NCBI GenBank assembly: GCA_938091935.1
Contig: CALKNV010000019.1
Coordinates: forward strand, 1 to 58,611
DNA length: 58,611 nt
Direction: 5' to 3'
Source of the DNA: an uncultured Pseudomonadales bacterium
GTDB taxonomy: Bacteria > Pseudomonadota > Gammaproteobacteria > Pseudomonadales > Pseudohongiellaceae
The notes under the pieces: model-generated
What the model was told of the DNA's origin: nothing
Databases searched by the model: none
The model's input: the letters and a program-made list of their open reading frames with translations, nothing else
In this document: piece after piece, positions 7,560 to 15,952 of the stretch
How the letters are laid out: the number at the start of each line of letters is the position of its first letter
Numbering within the stretch: position 1 is the stretch's first letter
Made by a program: the position numbers and the translations under genes

Positions 7560-8843
7560 ATGACAATTAAAAAAACTCACCTGGTTTGGTTCGCCTTTGC
7601 ACTTGTTTGTGTGAATACGGTGCTCGCCAACGAGGGCACTATTGCCTTTGTCGGTGGCACTATTATCGACGGTACCGATGCTGAGCCGTTGCCTGATAGC
7701 GTGTTGGTAGTGACAGACGGCAGGATTCGCAGTGTAGGGCCCCAATCCGCTGTGAGTATTCCAGCCGAGGCAGACGTGATCGATGTGTCAGGTAAGTACC
7801 TGATGCCCGGGATGATAAACGCTCATGGGCACGTCGGTGCAACAGTTGGCCTGGATGCGAACGCTGAATACAGTACCGAGAATCTGATGCGACAGCTCGG
7901 TCTTTACGCCCGTTACGGTATAACCACGGTCAATAGTCTGGGCGGTGATGAGGCCGCGGGCTTCGCGCTGCGTAATGAACAATATCGTTCAAGTCTGCAG
8001 CGGGCCCGGCTGTTTGTGGCCGGCAGCGTGATAGGTGGCGCCGACGAGCAATCAATCCGAGACCAGGTAAATCGCAACGCCGATATGGGCGCTAATTTCA
8101 TCAAGACGCGCATTGATGACAATCTTGGTGCGACCCAGAAGATGTCGAGGCCGCTGTTCGATGCGCTAGTAGAACAGGCCCATATGCGACGACTGCCAGT
8201 CGCTGTCCACCTGTTCTACCTCGATGATGCCAAGTACATGCTGGAAGTTGGCGCAGACCTGATCGCTCACAGCATCAGGGATTTGCCAGTGGACCGCGAA
8301 TTCATCGCAGCGGTGGCAGCGCAGGGCGTTTGCTATATCCCCACCTTGACCCGTGAAGTGTCCACTTTTGTGTACGAAGATGTACCTGAGTTCTTTTCTG
8401 ATCCTTACTTCCTGAAGGAGACGGACCCACAGGTCCTGGCTCAATTGCAAACACCAGAACGGATGTCGCGCATGGCCAATAGTTCCGCTGCCCAGGCCTA
8501 TAAGGCCGGGCTGGAAGTGGCACTTGCCAATGTGGGTGCGCTGCATGCGGCCGACATTCCGATCGCCATGGGAACAGATACCGGTCCGCCAGCCCGTTTC
8601 CAGGGCTATTTCGAGCACATGGAATTGCAGCTGATGGTGGATGCGGGGATGAGTCCGCTGGATGTTATCCGCTCGGCGACAGGAGTCGCGGCTGACTGCA
8701 TCGGGATGTCTGATATCGGAACTCTGGAGCCTGGACGCTGGGCAGACTTCAGTATTCTCACCGCGAATCCGGCGGTTGATATCGCCAATACCAAGACCAT
8801 CGAAACTGTTTACATTGCCGGTAATAGGGTGCCCCAACCCTGA
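7560..8843 (+). CDS. Exported amidohydrolase (imidazolonepropionase-like)
   Basis: A 427-residue metal-dependent hydrolase with a signal peptide (residues 1-23, ending VLAN). Key elements are HxH in INAHGHVG (H89, H91), a candidate carbamylated lysine in FIKTRID, His in VAVHLF, His in DLIAHSI, and Asp in MGTDTG. This set is typical of the amidohydrolase superfamily, including exported prolidase-like and imidazolonepropionase-like members. AGGAGG lies eight bases before the ATG. It converges on the aldolase gene at 8869. The substrate is unknown; a cyclic amide or peptide bond is likely. Confidence 0.88.
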   Translation: MTIKKTHLVWFAFALVCVNTVLANEGTIAFVGGTIIDGTDAEPLPDSVLVVTDGRIRSVGPQSAVSIPAEADVIDVSGKYLMPGMINAHGHVGATVGLDANAEYSTENLMRQLGLYARYGITTVNSLGGDEAAGFALRNEQYRSSLQRARLFVAGSVIGGADEQSIRDQVNRNADMGANFIKTRIDDNLGATQKMSRPLFDALVEQAHMRRLPVAVHLFYLDDAKYMLEVGADLIAHSIRDLPVDREFIAAVAAQGVCYIPTLTREVSTFVYEDVPEFFSDPYFLKETDPQVLAQLQTPERMSRMANSSAAQAYKAGLEVALANVGALHAADIPIAMGTDTGPPARFQGYFEHMELQLMVDAGMSPLDVIRSATGVAADCIGMSDIGTLEPGRWADFSILTANPAVDIANTKTIETVYIAGNRVPQP

Positions 8844-8868
8844 GCAGACCGGCACCTGGTTTTGGCTT

Positions 8869-9738
8869 TCAGGGGCAAGGGTTCTCACCTTCCACTGGTG
8901 TTGCACCGGAAGGCAGGAACCGACAGGGGTCGGCTTGCTCCAGAGTGAGTCGCGCGCCAATACGAATCAGGCTGCTGGTGCTGGGAGCCTGAAAGAAATC
9001 GTAGCCGTCCCGCGATGACATCCAGGCAGAGGGGCCGCCGACAAATTTGCCGGCCGCCTCGGTCTCTCGCTTGATTTGGGTCACCAGGGCTTCATATTCC
9101 GGATCACCCTGGCGCTTGCCGCTAAAGCTGCCCAGATCGCCACTGGCAACGAATATGCCATCCACACCATCCACTGCTGCGATAGCAGCTGATGCCTCAG
9201 TACCCTCCAGGGTTTCGATCATCGCCATAATCATGACATTGTCATTCCAGGTCTGGCGATAGTCGCGTCCCCAGAGGCGCCCATATTGGCCACCACCCTG
9301 ACTGCGCCTGCCCTCAGGTGGGTATTTGGCGTAGCGCACGGCATTTTCCATTTTCTCCGGGGTATCAACCATGGGGACGATAATGCCAAGTGCGCCGATA
9401 TCGGTTGCCTTCTGAATAGCGCCTTCGGAGTCATCAGGCACGCGGATAAAGGGGATAGCCGGTGCATCGCGGCAGGCCCAGATCATGCGCGCAACTTCGC
9501 TGAATGAAAGCGGACTGTGTTGCATTTCGATCCAAACGAAGTCGAAGCCGGCGTTAGCCATAGCGCAGTAGATATCCGGGTCTGCTGTCTCTACGGTGCC
9601 GCCAACTACCTGCTCTCCCGCCATGAGCTTGGCCTTGACCGTGTTGTACATGCGCACGCCCTGGGCCTGAGTCAGAGCGCTTTGAATGAGAAAGACTGCC
9701 GTTAGAACACTGCCGAGGAAGAGTTTTGTTGTTTTCAT
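8869..9738 (-). CDS. Exported HpcH/HpaI-family aldolase
   Basis: A 289-residue class II aldolase with a clear N-terminal signal peptide (MKTTKLFLGSVLTAVFLIQ, cleavage near TQAQ). Catalytic and metal residues of the HpaI family are present: His in WIEMQHSPLS, Arg in PFIRVP, Glu in MAMIETLEG, and Asp in VASGDLGSF. HpaI-type enzymes cleave or form 4-hydroxy-2-oxo acids with pyruvate in the cytoplasm, so export is unusual. The gene lies 41 bases downstream of the selenoprotein gene on the same strand, probably in one operon. The ATG is preceded by GAGAG. Confidence 0.85.
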   Translation of the reverse strand: MKTTKLFLGSVLTAVFLIQSALTQAQGVRMYNTVKAKLMAGEQVVGGTVETADPDIYCAMANAGFDFVWIEMQHSPLSFSEVARMIWACRDAPAIPFIRVPDDSEGAIQKATDIGALGIIVPMVDTPEKMENAVRYAKYPPEGRRSQGGGQYGRLWGRDYRQTWNDNVMIMAMIETLEGTEASAAIAAVDGVDGIFVASGDLGSFSGKRQGDPEYEALVTQIKRETEAAGKFVGGPSAWMSSRDGYDFFQAPSTSSLIRIGARLTLEQADPCRFLPSGATPVEGENPCP

Positions 9739-9779
9739 AGTGTACTCTCGTTGTTCGTTTTAATTGTTTGCAGTTGGTA

Positions 9780-10688
9780 TCAGGGGTTCGGTATCAGCTG
9801 CCTTGGGTTGAGTTTCTTCATCTCAGTCTGTTGAGCGCGCCGGGCTTCGCCGGCTTGCGCCAGCTCCGCGCGATTCTCATCGGTGACTTTCGAGTAATCA
9901 TCACGCCAGTCTGGGTCGCCATTCCAGCTGTAAGGCGAGCGCTGAATCGCGTTTGCCTTGCTTGCGGATCGCAGCAGTTCCAGTGCCATACTGGTATGGC
10001 TCAACTGCATATCACGGTCGAAGGGATTGCCAAGCGGATTGCCGAGGGGGAAATCGGTGTGCAGATATCGCGGTACGCCAACGTGCTCAATAATATCCAT
10101 GGCGCTACCAATTATGACAGTGGCTATGCCCTGACTCTCAAGGTGGCGAGCAACCAGACTCACGGTCTGGTGGCATACGGGTCACAACGGCACTAGCAGG
10201 GCGACGTCAGTCTGATCCTCTCGCAGTCGTTCCAATAATTCCGGCGCATCTTCTTCGAGAGTCTGACGCTGGCTATAGGCAGTGGGGACTGAATGAAAGC
10301 GCGGCGCCAGGCTGCCTATGCCACCTTCGTCCTGGATAACCAATAAAGGTTCGATGGGCAGAAAACTGCCGATATCCTGGGTATGGGTGACCGTGTCATG
10401 CCAGGACAAGCCCAGGGTATACATGGTCTCTGGTACCGGTGTGGTGAGGCTGGAATACAGCTTGCGTTCGCTGCGTCCTTGTTCAGTATCGGGCATGGCA
10501 GTGGTTATCAGGCTTACGGTGGATTCCGACAAGGGTTTTTGCAGAGCTGAAAATGGGGTATTGGCGAAATGCGCCCACGCATATGGCTCTGAGTAACCCT
10601 GGGCCTCATAGTAAAGCCGGGTGCGCTCCATATAGGGAACATCATAAGTTTTATTCACAATGGTCTCGTATCCTTGAATAATAAGCAT
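9780..10688 (-). CDS. GrdB/PrdB-like reductase, predicted selenoprotein (Sec at TGA 10182-10184)
   Basis: One 302-residue reading frame interrupted by a single in-frame TGA at codon 169. Before it the protein reads ...DQTDVALLVPL; after it PVCHQTVSLVARHLE. Together they make a U-x-x-C motif (Sec169, Cys172). From memory, cysteine homologues annotated as glycine/sarcosine/betaine/D-proline reductase selenoprotein B family read CPVCHQT at this spot. The N-terminal half (VPYMERTRLYYEAQGY..., PRFHSVPT) and C-terminal half (HVGVPRYLHTDFPLGNPLG) both fit that family, so length and order are intact. A bSECIS-like hairpin follows the TGA. The true stop is TGA at 9780-9782. Redox activity is expected; the substrate is unknown. 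Confidence 0.85.
10150..10174 (-). promoter_or_regulatory. bSECIS-like hairpin after the in-frame TGA
   Basis: On the coding (minus) strand CCAGAC-CGTGA-GTCTGG forms a perfect 6-bp stem at 10154-10170, extended by an A-U pair and, after one mismatch, two G-C pairs. The stem starts 12 nt after the TGA and the 5-nt loop begins 18 nt after it. The second loop base is G. Spacing, small loop and an early loop G all match the known bacterial SECIS consensus recognised by SelB. Confidence 0.78.
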
Positions 10689-10843
10689 TGAGAATAACCA
10701 CTAATGCCGCCGAGAAAAAGTGCCTGGTCGCGAAAAAACCGGGCGACGATTGGTGTCAAGCTGCGGACGGTTGGTGTCCTTTCCATCCAATACACTCTTA
10801 AACTAGCTGCATTCCGCACCTTAACCGCTTTGGAGCAACACCC

Positions 10844-12280
10844 ATGAACACTATTGAAGTAGACGTCGCCATCATCGGAGCAGGCACGGCGGGCATGACT
10901 GCCTATCGAGCGGCTCGAGAACACACGGATAGTGTAATCGTGATCGAATCAGGTGTTTATGGCACAACCTGCGCCCGGGTCGGATGCATGCCCAGCAAGC
11001 TGTTGATTGCGGCCGCCGAAGTGAGTCATCAAATCGATACTGCCGGCATTTTTGGAATCGACGTCGTGGGTAAGACAATTGATGGTGCTAACGTCATGCG
11101 GCGGGTGCAGTCCGAGCGGGATCGTTTTGTCGGGTTCGTCGAAGACGCCGTCGAAAACTGGCCCGCGGAGCACAAGTTGAAAGGTACGGCCAGATTTGTG
11201 AATCGCACCGAACTGGAGGTGGATGACCACACCAGGGTGATCGCAGAGCGTATTGTTATCGCCACGGGGTCCTCGCCAGCAGTACCACCTTCGTGGTATG
11301 AATTGGGGGATCGCCTGTTGATTAACGACGATGTGTTTCAGTGGGAGAGCTTGCCGAAATCCATCGCCGTGGTGGGCACTGGTGTTATTGGCATGGAGAT
11401 TTCCCAGGCACTTACACGCCTGGGCGTTGAGACGCATCTGTTTGGTGTTGGGAATCAGTTCGGTCCCATCACTGACCCAGAGATTAACGCGGAGGTCGCG
11501 GCCCTACTGGACAAGGAATTACACCTCGAAGCTGATGCCATGGTGAAATCAGTGGCGCGCACGGAGCAGGGTGTGGCTCTGAGCTATGAATCTTCAGGTG
11601 TGCAGGAAACTATCGAAGTCGACTATCTACTGGCAGCCACCGGTCGGCGGGCGAATTTAGGTTCACTAAATCTAGAGGCGACAGGTGTCACTCTCAATGC
11701 GCAGGGTCTGCCAGCGTTCAGTGACGCCAGTGGTCAAATCGAAGATAGCTCGCTGTTCATAGCTGGTGATGTAAGCAATGCCCATCCTTTGCTGCATGAA
11801 GCGGCAGATGATGGTCGTATAGCAGGGGACAATGCGGGGCGTTACCCCGACGTGCGTATGCGCCCTCGTAGGACAGCGCTGTCGGTGATATTCACTGATC
11901 CTCAGATTGCGCTGGTAGGAGCATCCCTGAGGGAGTTGATAGACCGAGGTGCCGAATTCGCTGTGGGTGAAGTCAGTTTCGTTAATCAAGGCCGTAGCCG
12001 AGTCATGGCAAAGGCTGTCGGCAAATTGAGAGTCTATGGGGAAAACGGCAGTGGGCGTTTTCTGGGTGCGGAGATGTTTGGGCCTGCAGCTGAGCACATT
12101 GGGCATCTGCTGGCCTGGTCGGTACAGCATGGCCTGACAGTGCAACAGATGCTGGACAGCCCTTTCTACCACCCTGTAATTGAAGAAGGTGTGCGCACCG
12201 CATTGCGGCATCTCAATCGCAGTCTCCAAATGGGGCCCTTGCCGGTGGAGCATTGCCTTGATTGTGGGCCCGGCGCTTGA
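10844..12280 (+). CDS. FAD-dependent class I disulfide oxidoreductase with C-terminal CxxC
   Basis: A 478-residue flavoprotein of the dihydrolipoamide dehydrogenase/mercuric reductase family. The FAD motif GAGTAG is at residues 12-17, the redox disulfide is C43-x4-C48 in TTCARVGCMPSK, the NAD(P) motif is VVGTGVIGMEIS, and the catalytic pair is H443/E448 in HPVIEE. The last residues, HCLDCGPGA, add a C471-x-x-C474 motif beyond the usual dimerisation domain, suggesting relay of electrons to another protein. It diverges from the selenoprotein gene across 155 bases. It could reduce that protein, but this is inference. Confidence 0.85.
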   Translation: MNTIEVDVAIIGAGTAGMTAYRAAREHTDSVIVIESGVYGTTCARVGCMPSKLLIAAAEVSHQIDTAGIFGIDVVGKTIDGANVMRRVQSERDRFVGFVEDAVENWPAEHKLKGTARFVNRTELEVDDHTRVIAERIVIATGSSPAVPPSWYELGDRLLINDDVFQWESLPKSIAVVGTGVIGMEISQALTRLGVETHLFGVGNQFGPITDPEINAEVAALLDKELHLEADAMVKSVARTEQGVALSYESSGVQETIEVDYLLAATGRRANLGSLNLEATGVTLNAQGLPAFSDASGQIEDSSLFIAGDVSNAHPLLHEAADDGRIAGDNAGRYPDVRMRPRRTALSVIFTDPQIALVGASLRELIDRGAEFAVGEVSFVNQGRSRVMAKAVGKLRVYGENGSGRFLGAEMFGPAAEHIGHLLAWSVQHGLTVQQMLDSPFYHPVIEEGVRTALRHLNRSLQMGPLPVEHCLDCGPGA

Positions 12281-12328
12281 TTCCGCATCAGGTCAGAAGT
12301 GGTTATAGCTCGACTCAAGAAATTGGAT

Positions 12329-13152
12329 TCAGGCGGCTGAGGTTAGCCACTGTTTGGGCGACATGCCAGTCTTCTTTCTGAATACTCGGGCCAATGCTGA
12401 GGCATTTTCATAACCCACCTCATTAGCAACCACGCCCACGGGTTTACCTTTCTTGAGCAGGTTTTGGGCGAGAGCAACCCGCCATTCGAGGATATAGTCC
12501 CCCGCAGTTTGTCCAACGCGTTCCTTGAATAGTTCGGCAAACTTTGAGCGCGACATGGAAGCCAATTTGGCAAGTGATTCCAATGACCAGCTCTGTTCTG
12601 GTGCTTCATGAATTGCCTTGATGGCTTTTGACAGCTGGGGGTGGGCTAAACCCGAGAGCATGCCGGTTTCGACCACACCAGCTTGCATGGCATAGCGCAG
12701 TAGCTGAATCAGGAATACCTCGGTGAGTCGATCCATCATGGCGAGCTTGCCGTTGTCTTCAGCCATGGCCTCCGCAAAAAGCAAGTCAGTGACGCGCCTC
12801 AGTGATTCTGATTCGCTGAACTTGACTACCATGATGGGGGGGAGGGCATTAGCCAACGGATTGCTGGTTCCGGTGCCGTAGCGCACCGAGGCACAGACTA
12901 ATTGCGCGGCATCATTTTCTTCAGCGATTAAGCGATGCTTAGTCGGTATTGGGAAAAACAAAACGCTGGGTTCTTCGAGTGTAATAGATTGCCCATGTTG
13001 ATCCATTACCGTGATTCTTCCTGATTGCAGCAGGTGCAAATGACCCTGTTCGATGCCATCAGGGGAGAAATTACTGAGGCCGCATAGGTTGCCGGTATAA
13101 AATACACCGGCTTTAATTGAAAACTGCGAAAGAACCTCTGAGAGTTTGTCCA
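12329..13152 (-). CDS. AraC-family regulator (cupin_6 type)
   Basis: A 274-residue activator. The N-terminal cupin-like domain begins DKLSEVLSQFSIKAGVFYTG, the usual beginning of this subfamily. The C-terminal AraC DNA-binding domain has two helix-turn-helix units, including SLESLAKLASMSRSKFAELF and VGVVANEVGYENASALARVF. I chose GTG 13152 because family members begin there; the open frame extends to 13306. AGCAGG lies close upstream. It diverges from the epoxide-hydrolase-like gene at 13440, a likely target. Confidence 0.87.
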
Positions 13153-13439
13153 CTTGCCTGCTTTGCTCGCTAAAAACCCAAGATTGAACGCCGGGTTTTA
13201 GTTTGGCTTTGTGATATGTCAGCGGCAATACCGCTACCTGCAAGTCGCACCCTAACACTGCAACCCGGCTTATTGAATCAAATCTTGTCAACTTGGCCAC
13301 TAGCAAATTTGCTAGTGGCGCAGTTCAGATCCCCGGCAAACAGCTACCTCAGATCAGGAGTTTAGGGGGTGAAGTGCTGCTGTCCAGTCACGTCCTGACC
13401 ATGATAGGCTGCTTGATGATCTGTTATCCCGGATGCAAT

Positions 13440-14588
13440 ATGCGACTTATGGAAACACCACACCTCAACAGCGCCTGTCTGACCACCCTTCGTTACAAGT
13501 CGGCCTGTGCGAAAGTTCAGCGTGTATCGCGCCACCTGGCGGCAGTGTTCGCAAGCTGCTGCCTATTGATTCATTCCATTAATGCTCAAGAGATTTCGAC
13601 TATGTCAGGACCCGCCCCAATAGCCGGCGTTGAATTTCAGACTGTTCAGGCCAATGGCCTTAATTTCAGGTTAGCTATGGCGGGAGATTCTGGCCCCTTG
13701 ATGCTGTTAGCCCATGGCTGGCCGGAGTCTTGGTACAACTGGCGCCATCAACTGGTTTTCTTCGCAGAGCAGGGCTATCGAGTTGTTGCGCCGGATATGC
13801 GTGGCTATGGATCTACCGACGCGCCGGACGCCGTGGATGATTATGATATTGAACACCTTGCGGCTGACATGGTTGGCATACTGGATGTCCTGGAAGAGTC
13901 CAGCGCGATTCTGGTGGGGCACGACTGGGGATCGATTGTGGCCTGGAACACCGTGCTTATGTATCCGGAGCGTTTTAGCGCCTTGATCGCCATGAGTGTG
14001 CCATACAGTGGCAGAGCCCCGCAGTCACCCATGGAATCCTGGCGTGAGGCGTTTGCTGATAATTTTTATTACATTCTTTATCACAATGAACCGGGCGGCG
14101 TGGCGGAGGCTGAGTATGACAGTGATCCCTATGGCTTGATAAGCAGGCTGTACTTGTCGCCAGATTCGCCCCGCCAGGCCGCGATGATTACGGATCCACT
14201 ACGCTCAGCTGGCGGCTGGATAGGACGTCTGGGGGCGCCCACCGGACTACCGGATTGGTTAAGCCAGGCTGATCTAGACTACGTTGTGGGGGAATTCGAA
14301 CGGGCGGGTTTTCGCGGTGGCGTGAATTATTATCGTAATTTTCATCGCAACTGGGAACTCACCGCAGACTATCAGGGCGTTAAAATCTCTGTGCCCACGC
14401 TATTTATCGCAGGTGAGCAGGATGTTGTGATTGCGGGAGCCAACAAAGCGCGCCTGCAAGGCGCGATGAATCGAGTTGTCGATGATTTGCGTGACGTAGT
14501 CTTGTTTCCGAATATTGGTCACTGGGTGCAGCAAGAGGCGCCAGATGCCACCAATCAGGCAATGCTCAGATTCCTGCAAGAGCTCTAG
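13440..14588 (+). CDS. Exported alpha/beta hydrolase (epoxide hydrolase-like)
   Basis: An approximately 382-residue protein with a long N-terminal signal segment (hydrophobic AAVFASCCLLI, cleavage near INAQ). The hydrolase fold starts at FQTVQANGLNFRLAMAG. Oxyanion motif HGWPES, nucleophile Asp in GHDWGS, acid Asp in GEQDVV and His in IGHWVQQE make the Asp-Asp-His triad of soluble epoxide hydrolases and haloalkane dehalogenases. The start is uncertain: ATG 13440 has GGA upstream, and ATG 13449 is next. The divergent AraC regulator probably controls it. Confidence 0.85.
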   Translation: MRLMETPHLNSACLTTLRYKSACAKVQRVSRHLAAVFASCCLLIHSINAQEISTMSGPAPIAGVEFQTVQANGLNFRLAMAGDSGPLMLLAHGWPESWYNWRHQLVFFAEQGYRVVAPDMRGYGSTDAPDAVDDYDIEHLAADMVGILDVLEESSAILVGHDWGSIVAWNTVLMYPERFSALIAMSVPYSGRAPQSPMESWREAFADNFYYILYHNEPGGVAEAEYDSDPYGLISRLYLSPDSPRQAAMITDPLRSAGGWIGRLGAPTGLPDWLSQADLDYVVGEFERAGFRGGVNYYRNFHRNWELTADYQGVKISVPTLFIAGEQDVVIAGANKARLQGAMNRVVDDLRDVVLFPNIGHWVQQEAPDATNQAMLRFLQEL

Positions 14589-14619
14589 TTTAGGCTGAAT
14601 TTAAACTGAGCTTGCAGCG

Positions 14620-15867
14620 CTAGCCCAGCAGATTGCTTACGGCAGCTATGGCGCGGTCAATATGTTCAACCGTATTGTATATGGTAGGGCTAAGCCGCAA
14701 GCCTCCGGTGGCTGCACCCGCGATTCCGTAGTCCGTGTAGAGCTGATTGCTGATGACGCCCCCGTTTCCGCTACTGACGCGGGTTATACAAACGCCGTGG
14801 CTGAGTTCATCTGACATGGGCGTTACCAGTGACAGGTTGGCTGCGCTGATACCGGTTTTCAAACGCTGAGTCAGAAAGCTGATGCGTCGCTCAATGCGTG
14901 CAGGGCCGATTTCGTCGTGAAGTGCGGCTGCAGTGCCCAGAGCGGCCAAGGCAGCATCGTCGCGCTGGCCCAGAGATTCAAATTTTCTCGCACCCAGTAG
15001 ATCTGTTTCCGCATCATTGCCCCAACCCGGCGCAACAACGCTCGGCCAAATTCGATCAATGTTGTTCGACTTTACATAAAGCAGGCCAACTTCCCGGGGG
15101 CCCATATACCATTTGTGAGCACTAGCGCTGTATGAATCCACGTCCAGCGCGCGCAAATCCAGCGCCAGCGCGCCCCAGGATTGGGCGCCATCGACATGAA
15201 CGTAAAGGCCGCGCTCATGGGCTGCGGCTACCAGCTCAGCAATCGGGAGCTGGATGCCGCTAACGTTAGATACCTGGGTAATAGCCAATACGCGGGTCGC
15301 ATCCGTAAACTGGCTGGTAAAAGCGGAAACCAATTCATCTTTGGATTGCGGCTGCGGTGGCGTTGTAACGCGCCTGACCCTGAGGTCAAATCGTTCAGCC
15401 CTGACATCCCAGGCCACATTATTGGTCGGGTGGTTTTGATCCCACAGCAAAATTTCATCGCCGGCCTCGAGGGACAGGCCGTTGTTGATCATGTTGTTGG
15501 CTTCGCTAGTATTTCTTACCAGGGCAATTTCGTCCGCCGATACATTGAGCTGGCCAGCAATCCGGCTCCGACATTGTTCCAGTAGTTCTGAAAACTTTGC
15601 CCGGTTATTGAATGAACAATCGATATCAATGTCAGCGGTAAAGTGCTCCACGCTGTCGGTCACAGCCCGAAAAGCCGGGCATAGATTGGCGGCGTTCATG
15701 GGGACCGCATTCTCGGTGAAAGCAAATTGCGACCTGACCTGTTGCCAAAAGTCCTCTTCAGTTTCGGTTTGAGCGCTAGCTGTCAGTGATTTAAGGGCGC
15801 CTGTACCGGCAAGCAGGGCTGTGCTTTTCTTTAAAAAATTGCGGCGGCTGCTGTTGTTTTTGTGCAT
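14620..15867 (-). CDS. Tat-exported class V aminotransferase-fold PLP enzyme
   Basis: A 415-residue protein beginning with a twin-arginine signal (SRRNFLKKSTALLAGTGAL, cleavage near TASAQ). The PLP fold is clear: VRNTSEANN, D226 and Q229 in HVDGAQS, and Schiff-base lysine K252 in SASAHKWYMG. It resembles isopenicillin N epimerase/cysteine desulfurase-like enzymes. Tat export implies folding with cofactor before secretion. Substrate unknown. It lies between the hydrolase and the CoA-transferase, convergent with the former. Confidence 0.87.
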   Translation of the reverse strand: MHKNNSSRRNFLKKSTALLAGTGALKSLTASAQTETEEDFWQQVRSQFAFTENAVPMNAANLCPAFRAVTDSVEHFTADIDIDCSFNNRAKFSELLEQCRSRIAGQLNVSADEIALVRNTSEANNMINNGLSLEAGDEILLWDQNHPTNNVAWDVRAERFDLRVRRVTTPPQPQSKDELVSAFTSQFTDATRVLAITQVSNVSGIQLPIAELVAAAHERGLYVHVDGAQSWGALALDLRALDVDSYSASAHKWYMGPREVGLLYVKSNNIDRIWPSVVAPGWGNDAETDLLGARKFESLGQRDDAALAALGTAAALHDEIGPARIERRISFLTQRLKTGISAANLSLVTPMSDELSHGVCITRVSSGNGGVISNQLYTDYGIAGAATGGLRLSPTIYNTVEHIDRAIAAVSNLLG

Positions 15868-15952
15868 ATCGATTCCTGGCTTGGCTTACTTAGCGCTGTC
15901 TGAAGAAGGCACAAGACTAACCGAGTCTGACCATTGTGCAAACACCGAGCGC

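Noticed and set aside
9780..10688. Two separate small genes, or a pseudogene with a nonsense mutation
   Set aside because: The frame continues without shift, only one stop is present, it is TGA, it falls at a redox position in a U-x-x-C motif, and a correctly spaced hairpin follows. A selenoprotein explains all of this better.
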